Positions 8,804 to 17,705 of a stretch of 64,000 bases of DNA are shown piece by piece (the stretch's first letter is position 1; each line of letters opens with the position of its first letter). The stretch spans positions 2,046,001 to 2,110,000 of the forward strand of contig NZ_CP011072.1 in the NCBI RefSeq assembly GCF_001190925.1, in the 5' to 3' direction. Below the pieces are notes generated by a model. That model ran no database searches. It had not been told where the DNA came from and was given only the letters and a program-made list of their open reading frames with translations. The translations under genes and the position numbers were made by a program. The stretch comes from Azoarcus sp. CIB. GTDB taxonomy: Bacteria > Pseudomonadota > Gammaproteobacteria > Burkholderiales > Rhodocyclaceae.

Positions 8804-10042
8804 TCAATGTGCCTGCATCCGGCTGGCAAGCCATGCGGCACCCGCATCCGCCCGTTCACGCACTACAGCGATCCGGTCGGATAGCAGCTCGCGAATTGAA
8901 TCCTCTTCTGTGACAAGAATCTCCAGCGACCGCTGCAGCGATTCGGCCGACAGCTCACTCGTGGGCAGCATGTACCGCTCATGCCCAAAAAGATCCCGAT
9001 TGAGTCCTTTGGCTTTCACGCTGTAAGCAACCGAAATGACCGGCACGCCAGTCGACATTGCCGCAATCGTTGCGTGTGTCCGTGCGCCGATAAAATACTT
9101 GCACTTGGAGATCAGGTACTTGAGTTGCGGGGCATTCAAACCGGTTGGCGCAATCTGAACGCGCTCTCGTTCCGCGCCAAGTGTTTCGAAGATCTCCTGA
9201 TGTGTTAGCTCGTCGCCACCGAGCGCCGATCCTGCCAGAGGAGCCACGTGGGGGATCAGCATGATCGAGAACGGATACTCGGCCAGTGCTTTGCGGATGA
9301 ACGAGACGACTTCTCGCCGCAGGGCTCCGGGCCGCCCCGAGCGCGCCAGGATACGCTCGATCAGCGGGCTGACGTTGAGCCCAAGCACACCATGGGGATT
9401 CGCGAAAAGCGCACCGACATCGAATGCTTGCGGCGCCATGCAGAATGCCGAATCGGTAACAGGCAACACGGAATTGGCAAGCCCGAGTTTTTTCAGATAA
9501 TCGACGCTTGCGGATTCGCGCACCGTGATCAGCGACAAGCGTTTCATGTGCTCGTACAACTGGCGCTCCACTCCCGGAAGCCTCGAAAACGGCCCTACGG
9601 ATGCCCCCCATAGGACTGTGTGTTTGCCGAGCCGCATCGCTGCCTCGGCTTCACCGACGAAATGGAACAGCGATGCCAGATCGTAGTCGAGCGAGTAATT
9701 ATCTCCACCGATCATGAGCAAGGCATCGCACCGCCACAGATTGCGCGCGAGGTGCACATCGGGGGTCAGGCGTAGCGCCGGCAACCGCGTCAACATTGGC
9801 ACACGACGACAAATCCGATCCCAATGGGACCACCAAGCCGGCGGGACCGATGCCGACACGAACTCGACACCGTCATCCGCTGCATCCGGCCATTGCGCAG
9901 CATCGCGCGGGATGTCCAGAGACGGCACGAGCACGCGAACCGCGCCAAGGTGCTTGTTCAACAAAGCGACGGTGGAGCGCACCAGGGCCTCGCAACCGCG
10001 GTTTCCAAAGTTGTTTTGGCCTGACAGGTAGATGGTCTTCAT
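8804..10042 (-). CDS. Polysaccharide pyruvyl transferase family protein
   Basis: A 412-residue protein of the PS_pyruv_trans family (CsaB, WcaK, ExoV relatives). These enzymes put a pyruvate ketal from phosphoenolpyruvate on a sugar of an extracellular or wall polysaccharide. Diagnostic segments are the N-terminal 'GQNNFGNRGCEALV', 'ALLMIGGDNYSLDY' and the C-terminal 'FIGARTHATIAAMSTGVPVI', followed by 'VAYSVKAKGL' and 'DLFGH'. It would add negative charge to the EPS. It lies between a nitroreductase-like gene and the lyase-like gene in the same orientation. The family call is firm; some family members are of unproved activity. Confidence 0.85.
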   Translation of the reverse strand: MKTIYLSGQNNFGNRGCEALVRSTVALLNKHLGAVRVLVPSLDIPRDAAQWPDAADDGVEFVSASVPPAWWSHWDRICRRVPMLTRLPALRLTPDVHLARNLWRCDALLMIGGDNYSLDYDLASLFHFVGEAEAAMRLGKHTVLWGASVGPFSRLPGVERQLYEHMKRLSLITVRESASVDYLKKLGLANSVLPVTDSAFCMAPQAFDVGALFANPHGVLGLNVSPLIERILARSGRPGALRREVVSFIRKALAEYPFSIMLIPHVAPLAGSALGGDELTHQEIFETLGAERERVQIAPTGLNAPQLKYLISKCKYFIGARTHATIAAMSTGVPVISVAYSVKAKGLNRDLFGHERYMLPTSELSAESLQRSLEILVTEEDSIRELLSDRIAVVRERADAGAAWLASRMQAH

Positions 10043-10086
10043 GGTTTCCGGAAGCAGTTGTCGCGCTGTATGTGGCGCGGGCTCAG

Positions 10087-11109
10087 TCAGATCTCGAACA
10101 ACACTTCGTTCAGCGAGCGGCGCGGACTTTGTGCCACACGGAACTCCTCGGGCAGATGCCCAACAGCAACAAGCATGATGACCTCTTCACCCATGCCCAA
10201 TCCGGCTGCCTCCTTCAACCGGCGGTCCTGCTGCCGTTCCACGCTCCAATTCAAGCAACAGCTTCCAAGACCGAGAGAGTGCAGCGCATAGATCAGACTC
10301 ATTGCGAACAAGCCACCATCAATCCACGACTGATAGCGCTCTCCGACCGTGTGAAAGCAGTCGATCCGTGCCGTCACGACGAGGATGACGCTCGCCTGCT
10401 CGCCAAACCCCCGGTTCCCGTTCTGGAGGCGCAGAAGCGCGGACTGCCGGTTCTTGTCGCGAACGGAATAAACGCGCGCCGCCTGCCGGTTACATACCGA
10501 AGGGCTTTTTTGCGCGAGGCGAACGGCCTCGGCAATGAGTTCCGGCGCAACCTCTGCCTCCGAAAAATTTCGGATGCTGTAACGGCTGTTGAAGAAGTGC
10601 TTCAGATCCTGCCGCGCGTGACCAAGAATGTCCTCGCGCCGCACCACCTCAGTGCCACCAACCGCGCAGTCAGGTACGCCGGAATGCCGGCCGCGCAGCA
10701 CGGCAAGCCTTCGCGCAAAGCAGTCGTCCACGTGGCCATTTTCCTCGTTGAACGCCTGATACTCGACAAGGGAATTGACCGCCGCTGCCGTCGTGGCATC
10801 GCAGCCAAAACGATCCAGATAGTCCGAAACGTCGGAGAGGAGCGAGGCAACAGCATCGGCGCCAAAGCCCACCCGGGGCTGTCGCAAGGCCAGGCCCTTT
10901 TCAATGCGGTGGTAGGCCTTCAGAACCTTCGATTCCAACACCCCCCTCGTCGTCTGACCCAGGACACCCGAATGGCAACGATATATGTACCAGTCGGCAA
11001 GCAGCGCTCGGACGAGTCCTACCTCTGCCTTGGCTACCCGATATCGACCACGGAGCTTTGAATACACGGAAACTGGCAACCAGCGCTTCAAAACAAGTTC
11101 AATCGTCAT
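10087..11109 (-). CDS. Nitroreductase-family protein in the EPS locus
   Basis: A 340-residue protein whose C-terminal half is a nitroreductase/FMN-oxidoreductase domain: 'SRYSIRNFS' at 175-183 (the FMN-phosphate-binding R-S-x-R-x-F motif), 'SPSVCNRQ' at 202-209 and 'GLGSCCLNW' at 280-288. About 165 residues precede this domain and have no motif I recognise, including 'HRIEKGLALRQPR' at 67-79. It is embedded between the flippase and the pyruvyl-transferase gene with spacings of 11 and 44 bp, so it is probably co-expressed with EPS synthesis. Its substrate is unknown; such proteins are sometimes found in polysaccharide clusters near pyruvyl transferases. Confidence 0.75.
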   Translation of the reverse strand: MTIELVLKRWLPVSVYSKLRGRYRVAKAEVGLVRALLADWYIYRCHSGVLGQTTRGVLESKVLKAYHRIEKGLALRQPRVGFGADAVASLLSDVSDYLDRFGCDATTAAAVNSLVEYQAFNEENGHVDDCFARRLAVLRGRHSGVPDCAVGGTEVVRREDILGHARQDLKHFFNSRYSIRNFSEAEVAPELIAEAVRLAQKSPSVCNRQAARVYSVRDKNRQSALLRLQNGNRGFGEQASVILVVTARIDCFHTVGERYQSWIDGGLFAMSLIYALHSLGLGSCCLNWSVERQQDRRLKEAAGLGMGEEVIMLVAVGHLPEEFRVAQSPRRSLNEVLFEI

Positions 11110-11120
11110 GGGTTTCAGAT

Positions 11121-12635
11121 TCAGAAAAAGATTAGCCGTGGAGGGACAAACCGGGCGATGACCGAACGCTCTTCGGCCTCCAGTGGCTTAAGCCACGCCA
11201 TGAGCGCGAGAAACGCGAGCGCGAATCCTGCGCCTTGCACCACTTGCATCGTCGGCTGCTTCAGATAGGCTGCACCAACGGCCAGCGTGCCCCCCCACAG
11301 AACCACTTTCAGCAGGCCCTGCCATACGACAGGGAGGCGAAACCCGGAATAGCATAGGAGGAACCAGACCGCCGCGATCCAGATGAATTCGGCTGCGATC
11401 AGGCCCGCAATCACTCCCGTCAGACCAAACGCGTGCCCTAAGACATACGCCATTGGCAAACCGGCGCAGGCCAACACGGTAGCAATCAAATTGGCGTTGG
11501 GCCGCTCCAGCGTCACGGCAATCAGACTGAGCATGAGGTGGGCCGTCTGAAACCCCACCAGCACCATCATCAGCGACAACAAAGCCCCTGCCTCGGGGTA
11601 CTTCCCGCCGCTGAGCAAGGCACCGGCATTGTCACCACCAACAACGAAGAAGACGAGCAGGAAAAGTATGCCCAGAAGATTGGATTTCAGCGCCAGGACG
11701 GCCACCATGGCCAGCTGTCCCAGGTCGCGAGTGGCAACGTAACGCGAGACCATCAGCGGCCTGATCCAGCCAATCAGCAACTGTGCGGGCAAGTAATTTC
11801 GGAGCATGTCCGTCAGCGACTGCGCGAATCCCAGCACTGCGGTGTATTCGAAGCCCAGCGTTTTCGCAACGAGCAGCTTGAGCACATTGGCGCCGTACAC
11901 CTGCCCGAGTACCTGTACGCCATAGAAGCGCAACGCCACCGCCCACATGCCGGGCACATGGTAGCTCTCGTCGCCCCCTGCATCGCGCTTGCGAAGATAG
12001 GCGGCAAGCACGAGCGAACCGATCAACGCCGACACGGAACACACCGCCAGTTCGACGATCAGCATCTGACCAACATCGAGATCCTGACCATTGGCCAACA
12101 ATAATGCTGCCGCCAATGCTTTTCCCGCATTTCGCAACACGGCAAGTGATTGGGACCACGCCTGCAGAAGAAGGGATCCAAACAGTTCGTCCAGATACCG
12201 GTAAAGAACACCGACGATCAGGAAAAGTGCGGCTCCCGCCCCGAGGAACGCCGCATCATCGAAGAGCCGTTGGTCAAGCAATGTTTCCCAGTAGGTCGAA
12301 ACGATCCATCCCGTGATTACGCTCGCAGCAGTCGCCGACCAAACACGCAGGGCATAGACGCGCTTGACGAAACGAGCGAAGCAATCGCCCGACGCCTTGA
12401 TCCGGAAATCCGGCACATAGCGCTGGGCAATTGCAGACAGGCCGAATCCGGTTGCCAGATAATAGATTTCGACAAAGGCAAGTACGGAGACGTAGATGCC
12501 ATAATCGCCGATCGGCATCGCGCGGACGATCAGCAGCAGTCCGAGCACGCCGGTGACGGCGGCCGCGCCGCGGCCGACCACAAAATGCACCAGTGCAATG
12601 CGCGCCCGCTCGACGCTGTAGTGAGACCGGCCCAT
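11121..12635 (-). CDS. wzx: Polysaccharide flippase, Wzx/MOP superfamily
   Basis: A 504-residue integral membrane protein with about 12-14 hydrophobic segments spread along its length and few charged residues outside the loops. The N-terminal 'RGAAAVTGVLGLLLIVRAMPIGDYGIYVSVLAFVE' pattern is typical of the oligosaccharide flippase (Polysacc_synt) family: a helix, then 'LGDYGIY'-like turn, then a second helix. It should move the lipid-linked EPS unit across the inner membrane for polymerisation. It sits between the GT2 gene (4 nt upstream) and the nitroreductase-like gene. Substrate specificity is not predictable. Confidence 0.87.
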   Translation of the reverse strand: MGRSHYSVERARIALVHFVVGRGAAAVTGVLGLLLIVRAMPIGDYGIYVSVLAFVEIYYLATGFGLSAIAQRYVPDFRIKASGDCFARFVKRVYALRVWSATAASVITGWIVSTYWETLLDQRLFDDAAFLGAGAALFLIVGVLYRYLDELFGSLLLQAWSQSLAVLRNAGKALAAALLLANGQDLDVGQMLIVELAVCSVSALIGSLVLAAYLRKRDAGGDESYHVPGMWAVALRFYGVQVLGQVYGANVLKLLVAKTLGFEYTAVLGFAQSLTDMLRNYLPAQLLIGWIRPLMVSRYVATRDLGQLAMVAVLALKSNLLGILFLLVFFVVGGDNAGALLSGGKYPEAGALLSLMMVLVGFQTAHLMLSLIAVTLERPNANLIATVLACAGLPMAYVLGHAFGLTGVIAGLIAAEFIWIAAVWFLLCYSGFRLPVVWQGLLKVVLWGGTLAVGAAYLKQPTMQVVQGAGFALAFLALMAWLKPLEAEERSVIARFVPPRLIFF

Positions 12636-12638
12636 ATG

Positions 12639-13694
12639 CTAGCTCGCCTCCATGCCTGCAGCGAACGGCTCTCGAAGGACCGTAGATTCCAACGGTAATA
12701 ACGGATCATGGCGCGGATGGAATATCCCGCGCGCTATTGCGGCAATAACGTAATGCCAGTGATACAGTGACAAAGCAACATGCCTAAGGTCACGCTTTAA
12801 CGCAAGCAGCCCCATGCACATGCTGAGGCCAGCGAGCAACCAGATACCTAGCAATTTCAGGCGCAATTCGTCCGAAGCAACAGCGGCAGCGATTACAACG
12901 ATAAGCCAATAAGCTGCCGTCGCACAGGGACGTGCAAATAGATTTACAGCCTGCCAACGCCACGGTCGAAATAGCGCCCCACGAACGAAGACGCCGGACG
13001 CCATTGCGCGCCCCGACCGCCACTGGTGCGCGAGCAAAGTCCACGCATCGACATCGTGTCCCGTATGCTGCACCGCAGGCACGTCAATGCGCAGCAATCG
13101 CCATCCGGCGGCACGAAGACGCATGCCCAGTTCGGCCTCCTCATAGGCAAGCAGATTCCGATCAGCAGCATAGCCGCCAGCCTCGACGATTGCTCGACGC
13201 TTATACACCCCGCCGCCGTTCAGCCAGTTCGCAAATCCGGCACGCGAGGACAGACGGTTCTTCCTGCGAATCCGATCAATCCCATTGCGCAAACGAGTAT
13301 CGGTCAGTATCCCCGCAACACCCGCCAACCGCGCATCACCTCTGAGCGCTGCGAGGGCAGACGGTAGGAACCCCTTTTCGATGGTCATATCCCCATCCAC
13401 GAAGAAGATGTACGCTCCCTTCGCATGCTGATAGGACAGCTGCACGCCCGCGCCGCAGCCGCGGTCTGCAGGGTTGCGCATCCGCACGACCCGGACGGGA
13501 TAGCGCGACGCAATGTCCACGGTGGCATCAGAGGACAGCGAATCAGCGACGATGATCTCGTACGTAACGCCGGCTTCGTTTCCAGCCTGAATCGCTGACT
13601 CGATGCATGCGCCAATTTTCTGCTCTTCGTTATAGGTCTTTATGGCGATAGTCAGCGTGACCTCATCGCCGCAACCAGTGCGCGAGTCAGCCAT
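12639..13694 (-). CDS. GT2-family glycosyltransferase
   Basis: An inverting GT-A glycosyltransferase of 351 residues. The N-terminal domain opens with 'LTIAIKTYNEEQKIGACIESA', contains the aspartate of 'IIVADSLSSDATV' and the metal-binding D-x-D 'VDGDMTIEKG' at 99-108, and has 'EEAELGMRLRAAGW' for acceptor and catalytic-base region. C-terminal hydrophobic segments (about residues 248-300) suggest membrane association. It overlaps the upstream polymerase gene by 8 nt and precedes the flippase gene by 3 nt. It probably adds a sugar to the lipid-linked EPS precursor. Confidence 0.88.
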   Translation of the reverse strand: MADSRTGCGDEVTLTIAIKTYNEEQKIGACIESAIQAGNEAGVTYEIIVADSLSSDATVDIASRYPVRVVRMRNPADRGCGAGVQLSYQHAKGAYIFFVDGDMTIEKGFLPSALAALRGDARLAGVAGILTDTRLRNGIDRIRRKNRLSSRAGFANWLNGGGVYKRRAIVEAGGYAADRNLLAYEEAELGMRLRAAGWRLLRIDVPAVQHTGHDVDAWTLLAHQWRSGRAMASGVFVRGALFRPWRWQAVNLFARPCATAAYWLIVVIAAAVASDELRLKLLGIWLLAGLSMCMGLLALKRDLRHVALSLYHWHYVIAAIARGIFHPRHDPLLPLESTVLREPFAAGMEAS

Positions 13695-15210
13695 CCAGTT
13701 GCCCCATTTGCGTGGAAGGCAACTGCGCAGAAACGAACATTAGATAGCCCATCATCATTATCATGATGACTTGTGATTGTGGAATGTTTGCAAAGTCAGT
13801 GTTATAAAATATCTCCGCGCCATACATTGGCAGCATTGCAGCAAAGGCTGTACCTGTAGCGCGCTCCTCTACTGAAGCGGCTGGATTCCTGCATACCCGC
13901 AAGGCCATGCGGCCTGCCGCAACAAACATGAGGAGCACAATGGTTAATCCAATAATTCCGATTTCCCAGAGAAAAACCGTCGCACTACTTGCATCCAATC
14001 GATACATATAGCGAGCCGCCGTCTCCCCGACGACAGTCCCCCCTACCCGCGATGCCCCAATTCCGTGACCGAGTAACATTCGCAGCGGATCATCGAGACT
14101 GTGCTGGGCGCTCCAGAAAACAAGTGCCGAAGTCCTGGTCATATAGCCGTCACGCGTATTTACGCTGGATGTATCAGTCGCGCGACTGATCATCGTCTCG
14201 ACGTAGCCGTCGATTGACTGCCCCGCACGCGTGCGGTCGCTGGAAAATTGGGTCATGTAACCCCACGTCAGCGCCAAGGAAAGCAGAAGCACGCCTGAAA
14301 CCAGCACAAGGCCCTTGAACGGGCGTCGAATCAACTCAACGCGATAGAGCAAGATTATGCTTATCGGCAAAACGATCAGGGCTACTTTGACCTCTGACAT
14401 GGCGATGGACGCAATTGCGCTCGACACGACAAGAAACATGAAGCGAAGGCGAATGATCCCGGAGCGCCAATAGGAAATCGAAAGAACGATTGCAAAGACA
14501 AGAAAAAACGCCATGGCGCCGCTGGCGCCACCACCATCCGGGTTTCCGCCAAATAGTCCAACTACTGCATCCCACGCCGAAGAGCCCCGACGCTCCGAAG
14601 CAACCACTAAGCGCTGATACAGCACCATCGGGAGCTGGAGTGGCGCAAGCCACAGCAGCGCAATCCACATGCGATGGAGATATTCTCGGGTGAGAAAGCC
14701 CAGAGCCGCAACAAAAAACAGCGACCACAGACATAGGTACTCCTTGACGCTGACAAGCACCTGAAGCATTGGCGATGCATTGACGGCTGTCGAAAAAACA
14801 ATTGCCGAGACGTAGGCCATCATCAAGAGAAGAAAGCCATTGATACGGATTGGCCGTTTGTCATATTTAGAACCGGAGCCCAAGTTATCGGTAATTAGCC
14901 GCATACCAATAAGCACGCCAAGCCCGTATGGCAGCCAAAACGCCTTGTTGATCAGCAGTAAATATTGCAACTGACCAACCACAAGAAACGTTACAAACAG
15001 GATGCCCGCGACCAGCAGATTGACTGGCAAGAAAATAACAAGCACTCCGGCCATTCCAGCCGCAATAGCCGCGCCGAATATTGCCCCGTTGACCGCTATT
15101 CCATAGCCGGAGATACCTGCAATCACGAGTGCAGTAAACGAAAGCGCAACTGAAAATTGTTGCTTTGTAACTCGAATGCCGGAATCCCGGACTAATGCAA
15201 ATGCACGCAT
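13687..15210 (-). CDS. EPS polymerase, O-antigen ligase-like membrane protein
   Basis: A 507-residue protein with about ten or more transmembrane helices and one large periplasmic loop at roughly residues 300-390, which carries 'GHGIGASRVGG'. This layout matches the Wzy/O-antigen ligase family (Wzy_C) and the polymerases found beside xrtB. It would join flipped repeat units into the polymer. The ATG at 15210 is chosen: it follows the epsI stop by 7 nt and has AGG 6-8 nt before it. A longer in-frame start at 15369 would overlap epsI by about 150 bp. Sequence conservation in this family is low, so the function rests on topology and context. Confidence 0.78.
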   Translation of the reverse strand: MRAFALVRDSGIRVTKQQFSVALSFTALVIAGISGYGIAVNGAIFGAAIAAGMAGVLVIFLPVNLLVAGILFVTFLVVGQLQYLLLINKAFWLPYGLGVLIGMRLITDNLGSGSKYDKRPIRINGFLLLMMAYVSAIVFSTAVNASPMLQVLVSVKEYLCLWSLFFVAALGFLTREYLHRMWIALLWLAPLQLPMVLYQRLVVASERRGSSAWDAVVGLFGGNPDGGGASGAMAFFLVFAIVLSISYWRSGIIRLRFMFLVVSSAIASIAMSEVKVALIVLPISIILLYRVELIRRPFKGLVLVSGVLLLSLALTWGYMTQFSSDRTRAGQSIDGYVETMISRATDTSSVNTRDGYMTRTSALVFWSAQHSLDDPLRMLLGHGIGASRVGGTVVGETAARYMYRLDASSATVFLWEIGIIGLTIVLLMFVAAGRMALRVCRNPAASVEERATGTAFAAMLPMYGAEIFYNTDFANIPQSQVIMIMMMGYLMFVSAQLPSTQMGQLDG

Positions 15211-15217
15211 ACGCAAC

Positions 15218-15895
15218 CTATTTAAGTCCAAAAAGTTGCGTGCGATGTTCGGGGCGTACCGCCGAAAGCAAATCTTCCGCAAATTGCACTTGAACATCGT
15301 AAGCATGTGCGGTGCCAGCATCAATTGAAGACAATCGAAGGAGCATTCCGTCAGGAATCTCCCCGCCAAATCCGTAACTCATTTCTACGAATTTCTTATG
15401 CATTCTGCTGGATATCACTCGGTCACCAACAGTGACCCAGTAGGTAACTGGTTCCCGGCGTGCCCCTAAACTCGTCTCAAGTCTTGTGACCGGAACGTCG
15501 CCCGAACTCGTCCTCAATACAGCAGTCTGCTTCGCGTGCAAAGAGAATCCCTGCGCTGGATAACAAACTTCCGGCTTGTGCACCTGCATCGAATCGCTTT
15601 GATTGCTGCCGTATGCGACAGAAAGCATGATGCGGTAGCCTTCGGAATTGACATAGGTACGCGACAGTGTCTTGCTGTAGATCTTGTCGATCGTTTGCTG
15701 CTGCTGTGGATCGACAATCTGGGGTGTACTGCGCAGTTCTTCCCGCCAATCGCCAAACGCCGTGGGGATCATCACTTCAGGATCAACGGAGGGTGTGGTG
15801 TCCGCGATTTTCTGCGTCGGCCGCAGACCATAGGCCCCGCCCGCCGCGAGCAGCATGAGGACTAACATTACCAGCGCACTGACGCGGCTTTTCAT
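15218..15895 (-). CDS. epsI: Exosortase-associated protein EpsI
   Basis: A 225-residue EpsI-family protein. It has an N-terminal membrane anchor or signal at about residues 5-23, then the periplasmic EpsI domain with 'WREELRSTPQIVDPQQ', the conserved 'HKPEVCYPAQGF' (106-117, with Cys111) and 'VTYWVTVGDRV'. EpsI is found beside or fused to exosortases and is needed for EPS production in Methylobacillus; its biochemical role is not settled. It overlaps the upstream xrtB gene in an ATGA quartet (15892-15895), so the two are translationally coupled. Confidence 0.92.
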   Translation of the reverse strand: MKSRVSALVMLVLMLLAAGGAYGLRPTQKIADTTPSVDPEVMIPTAFGDWREELRSTPQIVDPQQQQTIDKIYSKTLSRTYVNSEGYRIMLSVAYGSNQSDSMQVHKPEVCYPAQGFSLHAKQTAVLRTSSGDVPVTRLETSLGARREPVTYWVTVGDRVISSRMHKKFVEMSYGFGGEIPDGMLLRLSSIDAGTAHAYDVQVQFAEDLLSAVRPEHRTQLFGLK

Positions 15896-16809
15896 GCCTG
15901 AAGCGCTCCGGCCAGGGCAGATTGACGCCGCCCCGTGACGACGCGCTTTAGCAGTAAATCTACCGCCATGATGATCATCAACGCACTAGCAAACAGCATC
16001 ATCCCCGCAAACCCGTGCATGAACCCCTGCCCCGCCGCGTCGCCGTAATAGAAGGTGATCAGCGTGAGAACCATCACGCGGATCACGTTCGCGGCGAATG
16101 AAATCGGAACGATCAGGATGGCTAGCAGGGCGTTGCGCAGTGCCGAGTCGGAATGGGTTAATTTGAGGTACAGCAGCCCCAAGGCCTCAAGCGTGAATAG
16201 CGTGTGCAGGCCGGCGCAGGCATCGGCGACGAGGAGCTTGTATTGCCCGATCTGGAGGATGACGCCGCTGCGGGCGATGGGGTAGCCGGCCCAGTAGAGA
16301 ACGTTTTCCGCGACGTTCGACACTGCGAGCTTCATCGGCATGGTGACGGCGTCGACGACCGCGCCGGGCAGCGGGATCATGAAGACCATGAAGAACAGCG
16401 CGAACCATTGCGCCTTGACCGCTTGCGCTCCGCGCAGGATGAGCGCGACCGCAGCGAGCACCCAGGTGAGGGAGCCGATTTCGAAGATGAGAATGTCTTG
16501 CGAGCGGCCCAGGATGTACAGCAGCAAACCGAAAACGAGGATGGGCCAACCAGCGGCGGCGGTCGGCCGGTCGGCGCTTCGGCGGAGCATTTCGGGCCAC
16601 TGGCGGTAGAGCAGCCAGAGCGAGACGCCAATCACGATGGGGCCGTGGGCCTGTTCCGCGGTGCTCCAGATACCCTTGAACAGGTCGATGAAGCTGGGAA
16701 CGTAGAGGAAGGACAGCCCTGCGAGGACGATGAGCCAGGGCGCGAGCGGTTCGGCGGCGGGTGCCGGCGCGGAGGCCGCGAGCGTCGAGATTTGCGCCGG
16801 GGGACTCAT
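15892..16809 (-). CDS. xrtB: Exosortase XrtB (EpsH)
   Basis: A polytopic membrane protease/transpeptidase that recognises C-terminal PEP-CTERM signals. The 305-residue protein has about eight transmembrane helices and the complete exosortase triad: Cys198 in 'VADACAGLHTL', Arg244 in 'FAANVIRVMVL' and His265 in 'QGFMHGFAG'. The surrounding genes (epsB, epsD, epsE, epsF, epsG, epsI, epsL) place it in the XrtB (EpsH) type. Two candidate substrates with PEP-CTERM tails lie about 4-6 kb upstream on the same strand. It is coupled to epsI by a 4-nt overlap. Confidence 0.95.
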   Translation of the reverse strand: MSPPAQISTLAASAPAPAAEPLAPWLIVLAGLSFLYVPSFIDLFKGIWSTAEQAHGPIVIGVSLWLLYRQWPEMLRRSADRPTAAAGWPILVFGLLLYILGRSQDILIFEIGSLTWVLAAVALILRGAQAVKAQWFALFFMVFMIPLPGAVVDAVTMPMKLAVSNVAENVLYWAGYPIARSGVILQIGQYKLLVADACAGLHTLFTLEALGLLYLKLTHSDSALRNALLAILIVPISFAANVIRVMVLTLITFYYGDAAGQGFMHGFAGMMLFASALMIIMAVDLLLKRVVTGRRQSALAGALQA

Positions 16810-16825
16810 GGGACGGCGGCCTCGT

Positions 16826-17698
16826 TCAACCGGCGTCGTTCAGCACGCTGCCCACAACCGTGATGCCGGCCTGATGCAGCTCACCCGCGAGATTGCGCAA
16901 CGCGGCCGTGCGCGTGCTGTGCGGGCGCGCGACGAGCAGGGTGCCGCCCACGCGGGCGGCGAGGGTAAAGGTGTCGGCAGTACTGCCTGCGGCCGGCGTG
17001 TCTACGAGGATGACGTCGTATTCCTCGGCGTATTGCTTGAGTAGCGCCGCAAAGGCCGGGCGGGAGATCAGCTCCTGCGGGTTGGGTGGCGTGGCGCCCG
17101 CGGGGAGGACGGAGAGGTCGACCAGTGCGGGCACACGGCGCACGATCTCTGCACTGCCGCGGCCGGACAGCGCTGCCGAGAGGCCCATGCGGTTATCGAC
17201 GCCGAAGAGCAGGTGCTGGCGCGGATTGCGCATATCTGCGTCGATGATGAGGGTCCGCTCGCCGAGCTGCGAAAACACGACCGCGAGATTCGCGACGAGC
17301 CAGGAGCGCCCTTCCTCGCGCCCGGGGCTGGCGATGGCGAGGCAACGGCGGCCGGCGGCCGGGTCGAACCAGCGCAGCATGAGCTGGCTGCGCACGGCGC
17401 GCAGCGCTTCGACCTGCGGATGGAAGGGGTTGTACGCGGCGACGACTTCGTCCGCGACTCCGCTCTCCCCACGCTGCAGGTATGGGTAGTCGAACTGGCG
17501 CGAGAGTGCGAACTGGATATCCTCTTCGGTGACGAGACCCAGCTTGCACGCGGCGTCGCCGAAGCGCAGGCCGCCGTCACGCTGCAGGCGGAGGATTTTC
17601 TCGGCGTCTTCGGCCTTGAGGCGACCGGCGTCGATGAGGATGGCGCCGATTGAGCGTTCGGCGTGGCCGAGGTTCTTGGAGCTGATGGGGGCGTTCAT
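16826..17698 (-). CDS. epsG: Chain-length-determinant kinase-like protein EpsG
   Basis: A 290-residue cytoplasmic P-loop protein of the BY-kinase/EpsG family that works with the EpsF co-polymerase to control polymer length. An N-terminal MshEN/GspE-like region (residues about 15-75, 'IGAILIDAGRLKAEDAEKIL') precedes the ATPase domain. Walker A' is 'IIDADMR' at 151-157 and Walker B is 'ILVDTP' at 230-235. In the P-loop 'SPGREEGRS' (124-132) the usual lysine is Arg131. The C-terminus lacks a tyrosine cluster. The gene is separated from epsF by 7 bp. Whether it phosphorylates itself is unclear given the arginine and missing tyrosines. Confidence 0.88.
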   Translation of the reverse strand: MNAPISSKNLGHAERSIGAILIDAGRLKAEDAEKILRLQRDGGLRFGDAACKLGLVTEEDIQFALSRQFDYPYLQRGESGVADEVVAAYNPFHPQVEALRAVRSQLMLRWFDPAAGRRCLAIASPGREEGRSWLVANLAVVFSQLGERTLIIDADMRNPRQHLLFGVDNRMGLSAALSGRGSAEIVRRVPALVDLSVLPAGATPPNPQELISRPAFAALLKQYAEEYDVILVDTPAAGSTADTFTLAARVGGTLLVARPHSTRTAALRNLAGELHQAGITVVGSVLNDAG

Positions 17699-17705
17699 GT
17701 GAGTC

